From Thioalkalivibrio nitratireducens DSM 14787 (lineage in GTDB: Bacteria > Pseudomonadota > Gammaproteobacteria > Ectothiorhodospirales > Ectothiorhodospiraceae): a stretch of 64,000 bases of DNA. A program made the translations under genes and the position numbers. The notes under the pieces are model-generated. The model was not told the origin of the DNA. It was given only the letters and a program-made list of their open reading frames with translations, and ran no database searches. Below, piece after piece: positions 11,871-24,038 of this stretch. The first letter of the stretch is position 1. Each line of letters begins with the position of its first letter. The stretch covers positions 2,852,001 to 2,916,000 of the forward strand of contig NC_019902.2 of assembly GCF_000321415.2 (NCBI RefSeq), read 5' to 3'.

Positions 11871-13235
11871 TCAGGAACCGGGATGCCCGGCCTCCGCGAG
11901 ATCGGGTTCGGCCGGCTCGGCAACCGGAGCCTCGGCCGCCCCCACCCGCAGCCGGTGGGGGTCGGGTTCCAGTCCCGCTTCGCGCAGCAGTGCCCGCAAC
12001 AACCGCTCGGGAACGTTCAGGCGCAGGTGCATCCGCCCGTCCGCACCGGTCTGCTCGGCCTCTACCGCCCGCTCCGCAAACAGTCGGCTGCGCAGTCGGC
12101 CGGCGGCGGCGGGCAGAGCGACCCAGCCGCGGAACATGGTCTCGGTGAAGTGGTTTGCGAGCCGTGTCTGCAACGCCTCCACACCCGCGCCGGTCACGGC
12201 GGACACCCACAGGGTATCGCCTCCGGCCTCGAAACGGGCCGGTGTACCGCCCTCGTCGGCCGACGGCACGCAGTCGATCTTGTTGTATACGCACCAGATC
12301 GGCACCTCGCCCGCCCCGATCTCCTCCAGGACGCTTTCGACCTGTTCGACGTGCACCTCGCGTTCCGGGTCCGAGGCGTCGATCACGTGCAGCAGCAGCG
12401 CGGCCTCGCGGGTCTCGGTCAGGGTCGCCTTGAATGCCGCGATCAGTTCATGCGGCAGGTCGCGGACGAACCCGACGGTATCGGCCAGGATCACCGACTG
12501 GTGCGGGGCCAGATCGAGCCGGCGCAGGGTGGGATCCAGCGTGGCGAACAACTGGTCGGCCGCATAGACCTGCGCCTCAGTCAGGCGATTGAACAGGGTC
12601 GACTTGCCAGCGTTGGTGTACCCCACCAGCGCCACCGTCGGCGTCTCGTTACGCCGCCGGGCCTGCCGGCCCTGTTCCCGGGCGCGCTGGACCTTTTCCA
12701 GGCGCCGCTCGATGTGCTTGATCCGCGCGGCCAGCAGGCGCCGGTCGGTTTCGAGCTGGGTCTCGCCCGGCCCGCGCAGGCCAATGCCGCCCTTCTGTCG
12801 TTCCAGGTGGGTCCAGCCGCGCACCAGGCGCGTGGACATGTGCCGCAACTGGGCCAGTTCCACCTGCAGCTTGCCCTCGTGGGACCGGGCACGCTGGGCG
12901 AAGATGTCGAGGATCAGCCCCGAACGGTCCAGGACCCGGCACTTCAGGTGCCGTTCCAGGTTGCGCTCCTGGCTGGGAGACAACGGATGGTTGAAGATCG
13001 CGAGGTCGGCACCGGTGGCCTCGACCGCGGCGGCGATCTCGTCGGCCTTGCCGGAACCAACGAAGAAGCGGGGGTCGGGGTTGCGCCGGCTTCCCGAGAT
13101 CAGGCCGACTACCTCGGCACCGGCGGACTCGGCCAGATCCTGGAATTCCCGGATCTGGGGCTCGATATTGGCGGGCTCGCCCACGGCGAGCGCGACCAGC
13201 AGGGCACGATCCCCGCTTTCAGGACGTTCAAACAA
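11871..13235 (-). CDS. hflX: ribosome-associated GTPase HflX
   Basis: A 454-residue GTPase that splits stalled or heat-damaged ribosomes. It has the N-terminal HflX domain with GSGKADEI, a coiled-coil linker, and a G domain with G1 GYTNAGKST, G3 DTVGF and G4 NKID. The only sensible start is TTG at 13235, preceded by AAGGAG about 11 bases upstream. It lies 23 bases downstream of hfq, the standard order. In E. coli hflK and hflC follow; here the next gene is tRNA-Leu. Confidence 0.96.
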   Translation of the reverse strand: MFERPESGDRALLVALAVGEPANIEPQIREFQDLAESAGAEVVGLISGSRRNPDPRFFVGSGKADEIAAAVEATGADLAIFNHPLSPSQERNLERHLKCRVLDRSGLILDIFAQRARSHEGKLQVELAQLRHMSTRLVRGWTHLERQKGGIGLRGPGETQLETDRRLLAARIKHIERRLEKVQRAREQGRQARRRNETPTVALVGYTNAGKSTLFNRLTEAQVYAADQLFATLDPTLRRLDLAPHQSVILADTVGFVRDLPHELIAAFKATLTETREAALLLHVIDASDPEREVHVEQVESVLEEIGAGEVPIWCVYNKIDCVPSADEGGTPARFEAGGDTLWVSAVTGAGVEALQTRLANHFTETMFRGWVALPAAAGRLRSRLFAERAVEAEQTGADGRMHLRLNVPERLLRALLREAGLEPDPHRLRVGAAEAPVAEPAEPDLAEAGHPGS

Positions 13236-13258
13236 GCGTATACAACTCCTTCATGAAT

Positions 13259-13510
13259 TCAGGCATCCTTGTGCTCGGCAGGTTCCTCACCCTCGATGCT
13301 CAGGCGCACCTGCCGTGCCGGAACGATCGTCGAGATCGCGTGCTTGTACACCATTTGCGAAACCGCGCTCTTCAGCAACACGACAAACTGGTCGAAGGAC
13401 TCGATCTGCCCCTGCAGTTTGATGCCGTTGACAAGATACACCGAGACCGGTATGCGGTCGCGGCGCAGCGCGTTGAGGAAGGGTTCTTGTAGCATCTGCC
13501 CTTTTGCCAT
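13259..13510 (-). CDS. hfq: RNA-binding protein Hfq
   Basis: An 83-residue Sm-like hexameric RNA chaperone that pairs small RNAs with mRNAs. It starts [29 protein letters not shown] and has the Sm2 motif VYKHAISTI. The C-terminal tail is short and acidic. The ATG follows AAAGGA. It lies between miaA and hflX as in E. coli. Confidence 0.98.
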   Translation of the reverse strand: MAKGQMLQEPFLNALRRDRIPVSVYLVNGIKLQGQIESFDQFVVLLKSAVSQMVYKHAISTIVPARQVRLSIEGEEPAEHKDA

Positions 13511-13611
13511 GATCGGTTATCCTTTGTCTGTCGTGTCAGGGAGCCGACGCCCCCTTGTATCCTTAGAAGATTAGCATATCGTCGAACCGGTTCCGCGCGA
13601 CCCACGGGAAA

Positions 13612-14523
13612 TCAGCGCGCCAGCCGAGCCAGTACCTCGCCGACGTCCACGGTTTCGGCGCAGAGCCGTTCGATGCCCTGCTGCCCGCGCAACCAGGTCA
13701 GCTGCCGCTTGGCCAGTTGCCGGGTGGCATCGATACTGCGCTGGCGGAATTCGTCCAGGCTGCACTGCCCCGAAAGCCACTTCCAGCCCTGACGATATCC
13801 GACCGCGCGCTGCGATACATGTTCCGCCGTCAACCCGGGACGGGCCGCGAGGCGTTCCAGTTCCTGTACAAACCCCGCGTCCAGCATCGCGTCGAAGCGC
13901 TCATTGATGCGCATCCGTAACCGGGCCCTGTCTTCGGGCCACAGCGCCAGGCTGCGCCAGTGTGCGGGCGCACGGCGCCGCCCGCCGGACTGGAACGATG
14001 ACAGCGGACGCCCGGTACTGAGGAAGACCTCGAGCGCACGCAGGATGCGCTGCGGATCGTTCGGGTGGATGCGCGCCGCCGCAGCCGCATCGACCGCAGC
14101 GAGCTCCCGGTGCAGGCCCTGCGCGCCGACCTCGGGCAATCGCGCTCGCAGTTCGGCCCGTACCGCGGGGTCAACCGCGGGCATCGGATCGAGCCCTTCC
14201 AGCAGCGCGCGGAAATACAGCATGGTGCCGCCGACCAGCAGCGGCGTGCGCCCGCGGGCGCTGATCTCCCGGATGCGGCGCGCGGCCAGCGCGGCAAAGT
14301 CGGCCGCCGAGAACGTCTCCTCGGGATCGCGCAGGTCGATCAGGTGATGCGGTACCCGCTGCCGGTCCGCGGCGTCGGGCTTCGCGGTGCCGATATCCAT
14401 GCCCCGGTACACCTGCGCCGAGTCCACGCTGATGATCTCGCCCCCGATCGCCTCGGCCAGCTCCATCGCGAGCGCCGACTTGCCGCTTGCAGTCGGCCCC
14501 ATCAGCAGGATCACCCGGTGCAC
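13612..14523 (-). CDS. miaA: tRNA dimethylallyltransferase MiaA
   Basis: About 303 residues. It transfers a dimethylallyl group from DMAPP to A37 of tRNAs reading U-initial codons. The Walker-like motif GPTASGKSALA, the DSAQVYRGMDIGTAKP segment and HHLIDLRDP are all present. The GTG at 14523 (VHRVILLMGPT), 4 bases past the mutL stop, is the chosen start; the frame extends further upstream inside mutL without family similarity. Confidence 0.96.
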   Translation of the reverse strand: MHRVILLMGPTASGKSALAMELAEAIGGEIISVDSAQVYRGMDIGTAKPDAADRQRVPHHLIDLRDPEETFSAADFAALAARRIREISARGRTPLLVGGTMLYFRALLEGLDPMPAVDPAVRAELRARLPEVGAQGLHRELAAVDAAAAARIHPNDPQRILRALEVFLSTGRPLSSFQSGGRRRAPAHWRSLALWPEDRARLRMRINERFDAMLDAGFVQELERLAARPGLTAEHVSQRAVGYRQGWKWLSGQCSLDEFRQRSIDATRQLAKRQLTWLRGQQGIERLCAETVDVGEVLARLAR

Positions 14524-14527
14524 GGCC

Positions 14528-16324
14528 TCAGCGTCCGCGCAGGAACAACCGGTCCAGCGCCTGCCGGTCCAGCTCGACATACGTCGGACGGCCGTGGTTG
14601 CACTGGCCACTGTGCTCGGTGGCTTCCATGTCCCGCAACAGGCGGTTCATCTCCGGCAGCGTCAACCTCCGCCCGGCACGAATCGCGCCGTGGCACGCGA
14701 TCGTGCCCAGCACCCCGTCCAGCGCCGCCTCAGCCCGGTCCGCATGCCCCAGGTGCTGCAGGTCGGCGAGCACATCGCGCAGCAACTGCACCAGGTCTCG
14801 GCCCTGCAGCAACGCGGGCCCGGCGCGCAGGGTGACCGACTCCGGCCCCGAGCGGTCGACCTCGAATCCCAGGCCGCGCAGCAGGTCCGCCGAGGCTTCC
14901 GCCAGGTCGGCCTCGGCCCGGGTCACCTGAAGCGTCTCCGGCACCAGCAGCGGCTGGCGGATCATCCGCGCCGCGCGCCAGTCCTTCTTCAGGCGCTCGT
15001 AGGTAATGCGCTCGTGCGCCGCATGCATATCCACGAGCACCAGCCCGCGCGCGTTCTCGGCCAACACAAAGGCGTCCGCAATCTGCCCGATCGCAAACCC
15101 GAGCGGCGGCATTCCCGCCGGTGACGCGAGGCTGGCGGGCTCGCGTACCGCCGGAGCGGTATCCGGTGCCTCCGGCTCCCGGGGCAGCGGCAATTCCCAG
15201 CGGGTATCGCGTTCGCGCGGAGCGGCGGAACCCGCTCCCTGCGTCGGTTCCCGGGAAGCGCGGGGCGGACCGAACCGACCGTCGCTGGCGAGGGCCACGG
15301 ATTCGGATCCGACAGACCCGTCTCCGGGTCGCAGGTCGGCCAGCGCCCGGTGCAGGGCCCGGAACACGAAATCGTGCACCAGCCGCCCGTCGCGGAAGCG
15401 GACCTCGTGCTTGGCGGGATGAGCGTTCACGTCCACGGTCGCAGGATCGAGATCCAGGAACAGCACGAACACCGGGTGCCGCGCCTGGTAAAGAACATCC
15501 CGGTAGCTGCGCCGCACCGCGGCCGAGAGCACGCGGTCGCGGACCGGCCGGCCGTTTACGAAGAAATGCTGCTGATCGGCCTGCGAGCGCGAGTGCGTCG
15601 GCGCCCCGAGCCAGCCGCACAGGCGCAATCCGGAGCTTTCCTCCTCCACCTCGAAGGCATGGCGCAGAAACTCCTCGCCGAGCAGTGCCGCAACCCGGCC
15701 TGCCGCCGCCGCGGCGCCGACGGCCGGCAGATCCAGCACCGTCCGCCCGTTGTGGCGAAGCTCGAAGGCGATGTCCGGACGCACGGCCGCATGGGTACGG
15801 ACCACGTCTTCGCAATGGAGGTACTCGGTGCGCTCGGTGCGCAGAAACTTGCGCCGGGCCGGGACATTGAAGAACAGGTCGCGCACCTCGACGGTCGTCC
15901 CCCGGGGATGCGCCGCCGGCGCGACCTCGGCGAACTCGTCCGAGCCATCGCCAGCCAGGCGCCAGCCGCTGCGCTCCCCCGCCACCGCCGACGTCAGGAC
16001 CAGGCGGGCCACCGATGCGATCGACGGCAGCGCCTCGCCGCGAAACCCGAGCGTCTGCAGCGCCTCGAGATCGCGCAGCCCGGCCACCTTGCTGGTCGCG
16101 TGGCGCGACAACGCCAGCGGCAGTTCGTCGCGCGCGATGCCGGAACCGTCGTCGGCCACCCGGATCAGGCGCATCCCGCCCTGCTCGAGATCGACCTGGA
16201 CGCGCTGCGCCCCGGCATCGATGCTGTTCTCGATCAGTTCCTTGATCACCGAGGCCGGGCGCTCGATGACCTCGCCTGCGGCGATCTGGCTGATCAGTTG
16301 CGGTGGGAGTCTCTGGATCGGCAC
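14528..16324 (-). CDS. mutL: DNA mismatch repair protein MutL
   Basis: A 598-residue GHKL ATPase. The N-terminal ATP site is clear (ELIENSIDAG, DDGSGI, GFRGEAL). The C-terminal dimerisation domain has a D-M-H-A-x2-E-x4-E element (DMHAAHERITYE), a near match to the endonuclease motif DQHA(x)2E(x)4E, plus the supporting ACHGAIRAG and CNHGRPT motifs. This suggests a nicking-competent MutL, unlike E. coli MutL, which depends on MutH. The middle is a proline-rich linker. It lies between the amidase gene and miaA. Confidence 0.97.
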   Translation of the reverse strand: MPIQRLPPQLISQIAAGEVIERPASVIKELIENSIDAGAQRVQVDLEQGGMRLIRVADDGSGIARDELPLALSRHATSKVAGLRDLEALQTLGFRGEALPSIASVARLVLTSAVAGERSGWRLAGDGSDEFAEVAPAAHPRGTTVEVRDLFFNVPARRKFLRTERTEYLHCEDVVRTHAAVRPDIAFELRHNGRTVLDLPAVGAAAAAGRVAALLGEEFLRHAFEVEEESSGLRLCGWLGAPTHSRSQADQQHFFVNGRPVRDRVLSAAVRRSYRDVLYQARHPVFVLFLDLDPATVDVNAHPAKHEVRFRDGRLVHDFVFRALHRALADLRPGDGSVGSESVALASDGRFGPPRASREPTQGAGSAAPRERDTRWELPLPREPEAPDTAPAVREPASLASPAGMPPLGFAIGQIADAFVLAENARGLVLVDMHAAHERITYERLKKDWRAARMIRQPLLVPETLQVTRAEADLAEASADLLRGLGFEVDRSGPESVTLRAGPALLQGRDLVQLLRDVLADLQHLGHADRAEAALDGVLGTIACHGAIRAGRRLTLPEMNRLLRDMEATEHSGQCNHGRPTYVELDRQALDRLFLRGR

Positions 16325-16399
16325 GGGCGTGGGCGGCTGGATAAAGGCCGCAGCCTAGCCCAGAAGCGCGTGCGACCGGAAGGCCCCGATGCCGAAGGC

Positions 16400-17770
16400 T
16401 CAACTGCCCCGGTAGGGGATCTGCAGAACCTGGCCCGCAAAGATCCGGTCGTTGGGCAGATCGTTGACCGCCCTGAGATCGGCCACCGACATCCGGTACC
16501 GCTCCGCGATCGCGGACAGCGTCTCGCCGGGCCGGATGATGTGCCGGTCGCGGCGGCCCTCGGCGATCAGGGTTCCCGGCGGAGCGTGGGTCGAGAAATA
16601 GGCGCGCAGGCCGGTGAGAATCGCATCAGCGAGCGAGTTCTGGAAGCTCTGGGTGCGCAGCTTGCGTTCCTCCGACGGATTCGAGATGAAGGCTGCCTCG
16701 ACCAGCACCGAGGGCACGTCCGGCGAACGCAGCACCGCGAAACTGGCACGCTCGACCTCCGGCTTGCGCACCTTGCCCACCCGGTGCATTTCGGAAATCA
16801 GCCGCTGCGCAAGCGAATGGCTGGCCTCGAGCGTGCCGCTTTGCGCGAGATCCAGCAGTACGCTGGTCAGCGATTCGTCCTTGCTTTCGATCGGCACGCC
16901 CCCGAGGCGCAGGTCGGCGCTGTTCTCGCGCTGCGCCAGGAAGCGCGCGGCCTCGCTGGAAGCGCCGCGGTCGGACAGGATGTAGACCGACGACCCCTGC
17001 ACCCGGCGATCGTGGATCGCATCCGCATGAATCGAGAGGAAGACGTCGGCCTGGGCCGCCCGGGCGCGGTCGATACGCTCACGCAGCGGGAGGAAGTAGT
17101 CGCCGGTGCGGATCATTACCGGGCGCATCCCCGGCTCGCGCTCGACGCGTTCGGCCAGGCGTCGCGCGATCTGTAGCACTACGTCCTTCTCACGGGTGCC
17201 GCCGGGGCCGATCGCGCCCGGATCGTGACCGCCATGGCCCGGGTCGATCGCGACGATGACCTCGCGCAGGGGCTCACGCAGTCTCTCCGCCGGCTCCGCG
17301 AACGTCTCCGGCGCGATCCGCGCCACCGGAACCGGTGCGGCGCGCTCGGTCAGATCCAGCACCAGCCGGTGCGGCGAGCCCTGCGCCGGCAACAGTACGA
17401 AACTATGCGGGTCGACCGGGGCGCGCAGATCCAGCACCACCCGCAGGTCGGTTCCATTGCGCTGGGCATAGCGCACACCGGCGACCAGCGACCGCGGGTT
17501 GGACGCAACCTCCAGCGGGTTCAGCACGCGTGCACCGGCAAGATCGACGACCACACGGTGCGGCGAATCGAGGGGAAAGATGTCGTAGTCGGCGGGGCCG
17601 TCCATGTCGAACACCAGCCGCGTGGTGGATCCATCCACGGACATGCGCAGCCGCTGCACCCCGGGGCGCGCCCACAGCGTGAAAGGCGCAGCCCCCAGAC
17701 CCAGTCCGGCGAGGCCTTGCAGGAACCGGCGACGGCGCAGATCGGGCTGATGAATTCCGGCCACGGGCAT
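16400..17770 (-). CDS. amiB: N-acetylmuramoyl-L-alanine amidase (AmiB/AmiC type) with AMIN and LysM domains
   Basis: A 456-residue periplasmic zinc amidase that cleaves septal peptidoglycan. The N-terminus is a twin-arginine signal (RRRRFLQGLAGLGLG), as in AmiA and AmiC. It is followed by an AMIN domain (about residues 40-140), an Amidase_3 domain with the zinc-site motif AIDPGHGGHDPGA, SIHADA and a late glutamate in VLVEAAFISN, and a C-terminal LysM domain (HIIRPGETLSAIAERY). Position between tsaE and mutL matches amiB of E. coli, so the symbol rests on context; domain layout with LysM also fits AmiB. Confidence 0.93.
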   Translation of the reverse strand: MPVAGIHQPDLRRRRFLQGLAGLGLGAAPFTLWARPGVQRLRMSVDGSTTRLVFDMDGPADYDIFPLDSPHRVVVDLAGARVLNPLEVASNPRSLVAGVRYAQRNGTDLRVVLDLRAPVDPHSFVLLPAQGSPHRLVLDLTERAAPVPVARIAPETFAEPAERLREPLREVIVAIDPGHGGHDPGAIGPGGTREKDVVLQIARRLAERVEREPGMRPVMIRTGDYFLPLRERIDRARAAQADVFLSIHADAIHDRRVQGSSVYILSDRGASSEAARFLAQRENSADLRLGGVPIESKDESLTSVLLDLAQSGTLEASHSLAQRLISEMHRVGKVRKPEVERASFAVLRSPDVPSVLVEAAFISNPSEERKLRTQSFQNSLADAILTGLRAYFSTHAPPGTLIAEGRRDRHIIRPGETLSAIAERYRMSVADLRAVNDLPNDRIFAGQVLQIPYRGS

Positions 17771-17798
17771 TCCCTTTTTGATCAGGGGCTCTGCTTAC

Positions 17799-17826
17799 AT
17801 TGTGGACCTTTCGCATGAAAATGCAA
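17799..17826 (-). promoter_or_regulatory. candidate sigma70 promoter for amiB-mutL-miaA
   Basis: On the minus strand TTGCAT (17821-17826), 16 bases, CACAAT (17799-17804), in an AT-rich patch of the 106-base gap between tsaE and the amidase gene. A purine-rich ribosome-binding site (AAAAAGGG) precedes the ATG. Confidence 0.45.
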
Positions 17827-17876
17827 GACAGAAATGCTTTCTTTTGAGCGAGATACAGGATGTTCTGACTCCACCC

Positions 17877-18341
17877 TCACAAGTCCCTCATTTGACTGGA
17901 GATCGCCGCGGCCAGCGGCCCGGACCACAGCAGCCGGCGTCCCGCACCTTCCTGCACCAGGGTCGCGACCAGTTCCGGCGGCGGCAGCCAACCCGCACCG
18001 TGGTCCGGCCACTCGACCAGCCAGAGGGTGCGGCCGTCGCTCTGTTCCCGCACTCCGAGGTACTCGAGTTCCTCCGGATCCCCGACTCGGTACAGGTCGA
18101 AATGCAGTACCGTCAGACCGGCGAACTCGTAGGGCTCGAGCAGCGTGTAGGTGGGGCTGCGCACCGCGCCGCGATGCCCCAGCGCCCGCAGCAACCCGCG
18201 CACCAGCGTCGTCTTGCCCGCACCGAGATCACCGCGGAGGTGGATCTGCCGCAGCTGCGCCAACGCCGGACAGCGTGCCAGCGCCGCACCGGCCCGCTCG
18301 GTGGCGTCGGCATCGGGCAGAAACAGGCCCGCGTCGCTCAT
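17877..18341 (-). CDS. tsaE: tRNA threonylcarbamoyladenosine biosynthesis ATPase TsaE
   Basis: A 154-residue P-loop protein that works with TsaB and TsaD to make t6A37 on ANN-decoding tRNAs. Walker A is GDLGAGKTTLVRG; SPTYTLLEPYEF and FDLYRVGDPEELEYLG are family signatures. Its start overlaps the nnrD stop by 4 bases, so the two are translationally coupled, as in the E. coli nnr-tsaE order. Confidence 0.96.
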   Translation of the reverse strand: MSDAGLFLPDADATERAGAALARCPALAQLRQIHLRGDLGAGKTTLVRGLLRALGHRGAVRSPTYTLLEPYEFAGLTVLHFDLYRVGDPEELEYLGVREQSDGRTLWLVEWPDHGAGWLPPPELVATLVQEGAGRRLLWSGPLAAAISSQMRDL

Positions 18342-19852
18342 GACCCACCACCGGCGCCGCTCTGCGGCAGGGCATCGATCACGTCGCCCGCGAGCATCCC
18401 GCGTTCGGCACCGATCCGGCGGGCCGCCAGCCGGGCGGCCGCGACGTGCCAGGCCGCCCCTGCTGCCGCCGCCTCGCCAGGCCCGAGCCCCTGTGCCCGA
18501 AGGGCCGCCATCACGCCGGTCAGCACGTCGCCCATCCCGGCGCTGGCCATCCCCGGATGGCCGCCGGTAATGCAGGCCATCCCCCCTCCTGGAGCCGGGG
18601 CCACCAGCGTCCCCGCCCCCTTCAACAGCACCACACCGCCGAAGCGCCGGCGGATCGCATCAACCGCGGCGACACGATCCGCGGTCACTTCCCCGGTCGT
18701 GACCGCAAGCAGCCGCGCCGCCTCGCCGGGATGCGGCGTCAGCACCCAGTCGTCGCGCCGCCGGGGTGCCTGCGCGAGCAGATTCAGGGCATCGGCATCG
18801 ACCACCAGCGGCCCCGTCCAGTCCGCGACCGCCGGCCAAAGCGCGCGGCCCCAGGCCTGCTGCCCGAGACCCGGCCCGACCGCGACGGCATCGGCCCCGG
18901 CCAGCAGGGTTTGCAGATCCCGCGCCGATTCGGCCGGCCGCACCATCAGTTCGGGTCGCTCGAGGTTCGCCAGCGCCGCATGCTCCGGGTGGGTGACCAG
19001 CGTCACCCGTCCCGCCCCGGCACGCAGTGCCGCCATACCCGCCAGGCGCCCGGCACCGGAGTAGCCCGGCGCCCCGCCGATCACGACGACATGCCCGCAA
19101 TTGCCCTTGTGCGCGCCGGGACGGCGCACCGGAAGCCAGCGTGACACCGCCTCCGGCCGCCAGCGCACCGCCGCAAACGGGATATCCCGAAACACCTCGT
19201 CCGGCACGTCCAGACCGGCCACCCGGACCGCGCCGACATAATCCACCGCGGGGCCGGTATGCAGGCCCAGCTTGTCCGCGATCATGGTCACGGTCAGCGC
19301 TGCCCGGACCGCTACCCCCTGCACCGAGCCGGTGTTCACGTCGATACCGGACGGCACGTCCGCGGCCAATACCGGCCGCCCGGTAGCGTTCAGATGTTCG
19401 ATCAGAGCGGCCAATGCCCCGTCGATCGGCCGCCCGAGCCCGATGCCGAACAGGCAGTCGGCCCAGACATCGGCGGCCTCCGGTGCAAAGTCCTCCAGCG
19501 GATCGACGGAGCCGCCGACCGCGCGCCACGCCTCGGCCGCGCGCGTACCATCGCTGGCTGTCCCTGTCCCGCCGGCACTGCCGTGGACTTTCACCGTCCA
19601 GCCCGAGGCGCCGGCGAGCCGGGCCAGCACGTAGCCGTCACCGCCGTTGTTGCCGGGACCGCAGAGCACGCCGAGGCGGCGCGCGTCCGGGAAGGTCTCC
19701 TCCAGGGCCTGGAGCAACGCCGCGCCGGCGCGTTCCATCAATGCCCCGCCACCCACCCCCGGCCGGGCCATCGCCCTGCGGTCGAGTTCGCGCATTCCGG
19801 ACTCATCGTAGAGGCGGTTGGCAATGGGCACCGCAGTCGGGTCATCATTCAC
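18338..19852 (-). CDS. nnr: bifunctional NAD(P)HX epimerase / ADP-dependent dehydratase
   Basis: About 504 residues in two fused domains. The N-terminal YjeF_N epimerase domain has CGPGNNGGDGYVLAR and DVPSGID. The C-terminal ribokinase-like dehydratase domain has HKGNCGHVVVIGG, TPHPGEAARL, VLLKGAGT and GMGDVLTG. It repairs hydrated NAD(P)H. The GTG at 19852 (VNDDPTAV) is preceded by CGGAGG at a good distance and is preferred over the upstream ATG, which lies inside queG. Only 18 bases separate its start from the divergent queG. Confidence 0.95.
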   Translation of the reverse strand: MNDDPTAVPIANRLYDESGMRELDRRAMARPGVGGGALMERAGAALLQALEETFPDARRLGVLCGPGNNGGDGYVLARLAGASGWTVKVHGSAGGTGTASDGTRAAEAWRAVGGSVDPLEDFAPEAADVWADCLFGIGLGRPIDGALAALIEHLNATGRPVLAADVPSGIDVNTGSVQGVAVRAALTVTMIADKLGLHTGPAVDYVGAVRVAGLDVPDEVFRDIPFAAVRWRPEAVSRWLPVRRPGAHKGNCGHVVVIGGAPGYSGAGRLAGMAALRAGAGRVTLVTHPEHAALANLERPELMVRPAESARDLQTLLAGADAVAVGPGLGQQAWGRALWPAVADWTGPLVVDADALNLLAQAPRRRDDWVLTPHPGEAARLLAVTTGEVTADRVAAVDAIRRRFGGVVLLKGAGTLVAPAPGGGMACITGGHPGMASAGMGDVLTGVMAALRAQGLGPGEAAAAGAAWHVAAARLAARRIGAERGMLAGDVIDALPQSGAGGGS

Positions 19853-19870
19853 GCTGTCCGCACCTCCGAA

Positions 19871-20980
19871 ATGGGCTGTTCGCCGATCGTGCCGCAAACC
19901 CTAACTCCAAGCCAATGCCTCGACCTGGCCGGCCGGATCCGTGACTGGGGGCATGAACTCGGCTTCCGGGCCGTGGGCATCACCCGGGCGTCGGTCGGCA
20001 TCCACGCGGAGCGCCTCGATGCCTGGCTCGCGCAGGGTTCACATGGCGAGATGCGCTGGATGGCCGACCGCGCCGAGCTGCGGCGCGACCCCGCGCGGCT
20101 CGTACCCGGCGTGCAACGCATCGTCAGCCTGCGCATGGATTATCTGCCGCCGGCCACCGCGCGCCCCGAGGCGATTCTCGCCGATCCGGACCGGGCCTAC
20201 GTCTCGCGCTACGCGCTCGGGCGCGACTACCACAAGCTGATCCGCAGGCGGATCCAGACGCTCGCCGACTGGATCGAAACCGAGGTCGGTCCATTCGGCT
20301 ACCGCGCGTTCACCGACAGCGCACCGGTTCTGGAGAAGGCCCTCGCCGAGCGGGCCGGGTTGGGCTGGATCGGCAAGCACACCAACCTGCTGGCGCGGGA
20401 GGCGGGTTCGTGGTTCTTCCTCGGCGAGCTGTTCACCGACCTGCCGCTGCCGATCGATGACCCGTCCGAGGCGCACTGCGGCAGCTGCCGGGCCTGCCTC
20501 GACATCTGTCCAACGCAGGCCTTCCGCGGGCCGTACGATCTGGATGCCCGCCGCTGCATCTCCTACCTGACGATCGAACATCCGGGCGCGATCCCGGAAT
20601 CGCTGAGGCCGATGCTGGGCAACCGCGTCTACGGCTGCGACGACTGTCAGCTGGTCTGCCCCTGGAATCGCTTCGCGGGTCTCAGCGTCGAGCCGGATTT
20701 CGCCGCACGGCACGGGCTGGATGCGGCGGGGCTGATCGATCTGTTTGCATGGGACGAAGCCCGATTCCTGGAACGGACCGCCGGTATGGCGATCCGGCGC
20801 ATCGGCCACGAACGCTGGCTGCGCAACCTCGCGGTGGCACTGGGCAACGGCCCGGCGACACCCGAGGCGATCGCGGCGCTCGAGCGCCGGGCTGGGCACC
20901 CGTCCGCGTTGGTTCGCGAGCACGTCGGGTGGGCGCTCGAACGCCTGCGGCGGGGACCGGGGCCGAGGCGTCGTGCCTGA
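19871..20980 (+). CDS. queG: epoxyqueuosine reductase QueG
   Basis: A 369-residue cobalamin- and iron-sulfur-dependent enzyme catalysing the last step of queuosine synthesis on tRNA. It carries two [4Fe-4S] motifs (CGSCRACLDICPTQAF and CDDCQLVCPWNR) and the N-terminal reductive-dehalogenase-like domain with DSAPVLEKALAERAGLGWIGKH. A C-terminal HEAT-like segment follows. The ATG at 19871 gives the family length. It is divergent from nnr, exactly as in E. coli. Confidence 0.96.
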   Translation: MGCSPIVPQTLTPSQCLDLAGRIRDWGHELGFRAVGITRASVGIHAERLDAWLAQGSHGEMRWMADRAELRRDPARLVPGVQRIVSLRMDYLPPATARPEAILADPDRAYVSRYALGRDYHKLIRRRIQTLADWIETEVGPFGYRAFTDSAPVLEKALAERAGLGWIGKHTNLLAREAGSWFFLGELFTDLPLPIDDPSEAHCGSCRACLDICPTQAFRGPYDLDARRCISYLTIEHPGAIPESLRPMLGNRVYGCDDCQLVCPWNRFAGLSVEPDFAARHGLDAAGLIDLFAWDEARFLERTAGMAIRRIGHERWLRNLAVALGNGPATPEAIAALERRAGHPSALVREHVGWALERLRRGPGPRRRA

Positions 20981-21070
20981 CGGCAATACCTCGGGGCGGC
21001 GGGAACGAGATCGAGGAGAAGGGCGGACCAGCGCCGGAGTCACCACCCGGCGCGGCAGTCTGCTCGTGCG

Positions 21071-23980
<2,910 letters not shown>

Positions 23981-24038
23981 GCCGGTCAAAACCGCCCTCA
24001 GGGCGCGCAGCCCCGGGGGCGGTGTGCCGGAGCGTCGC

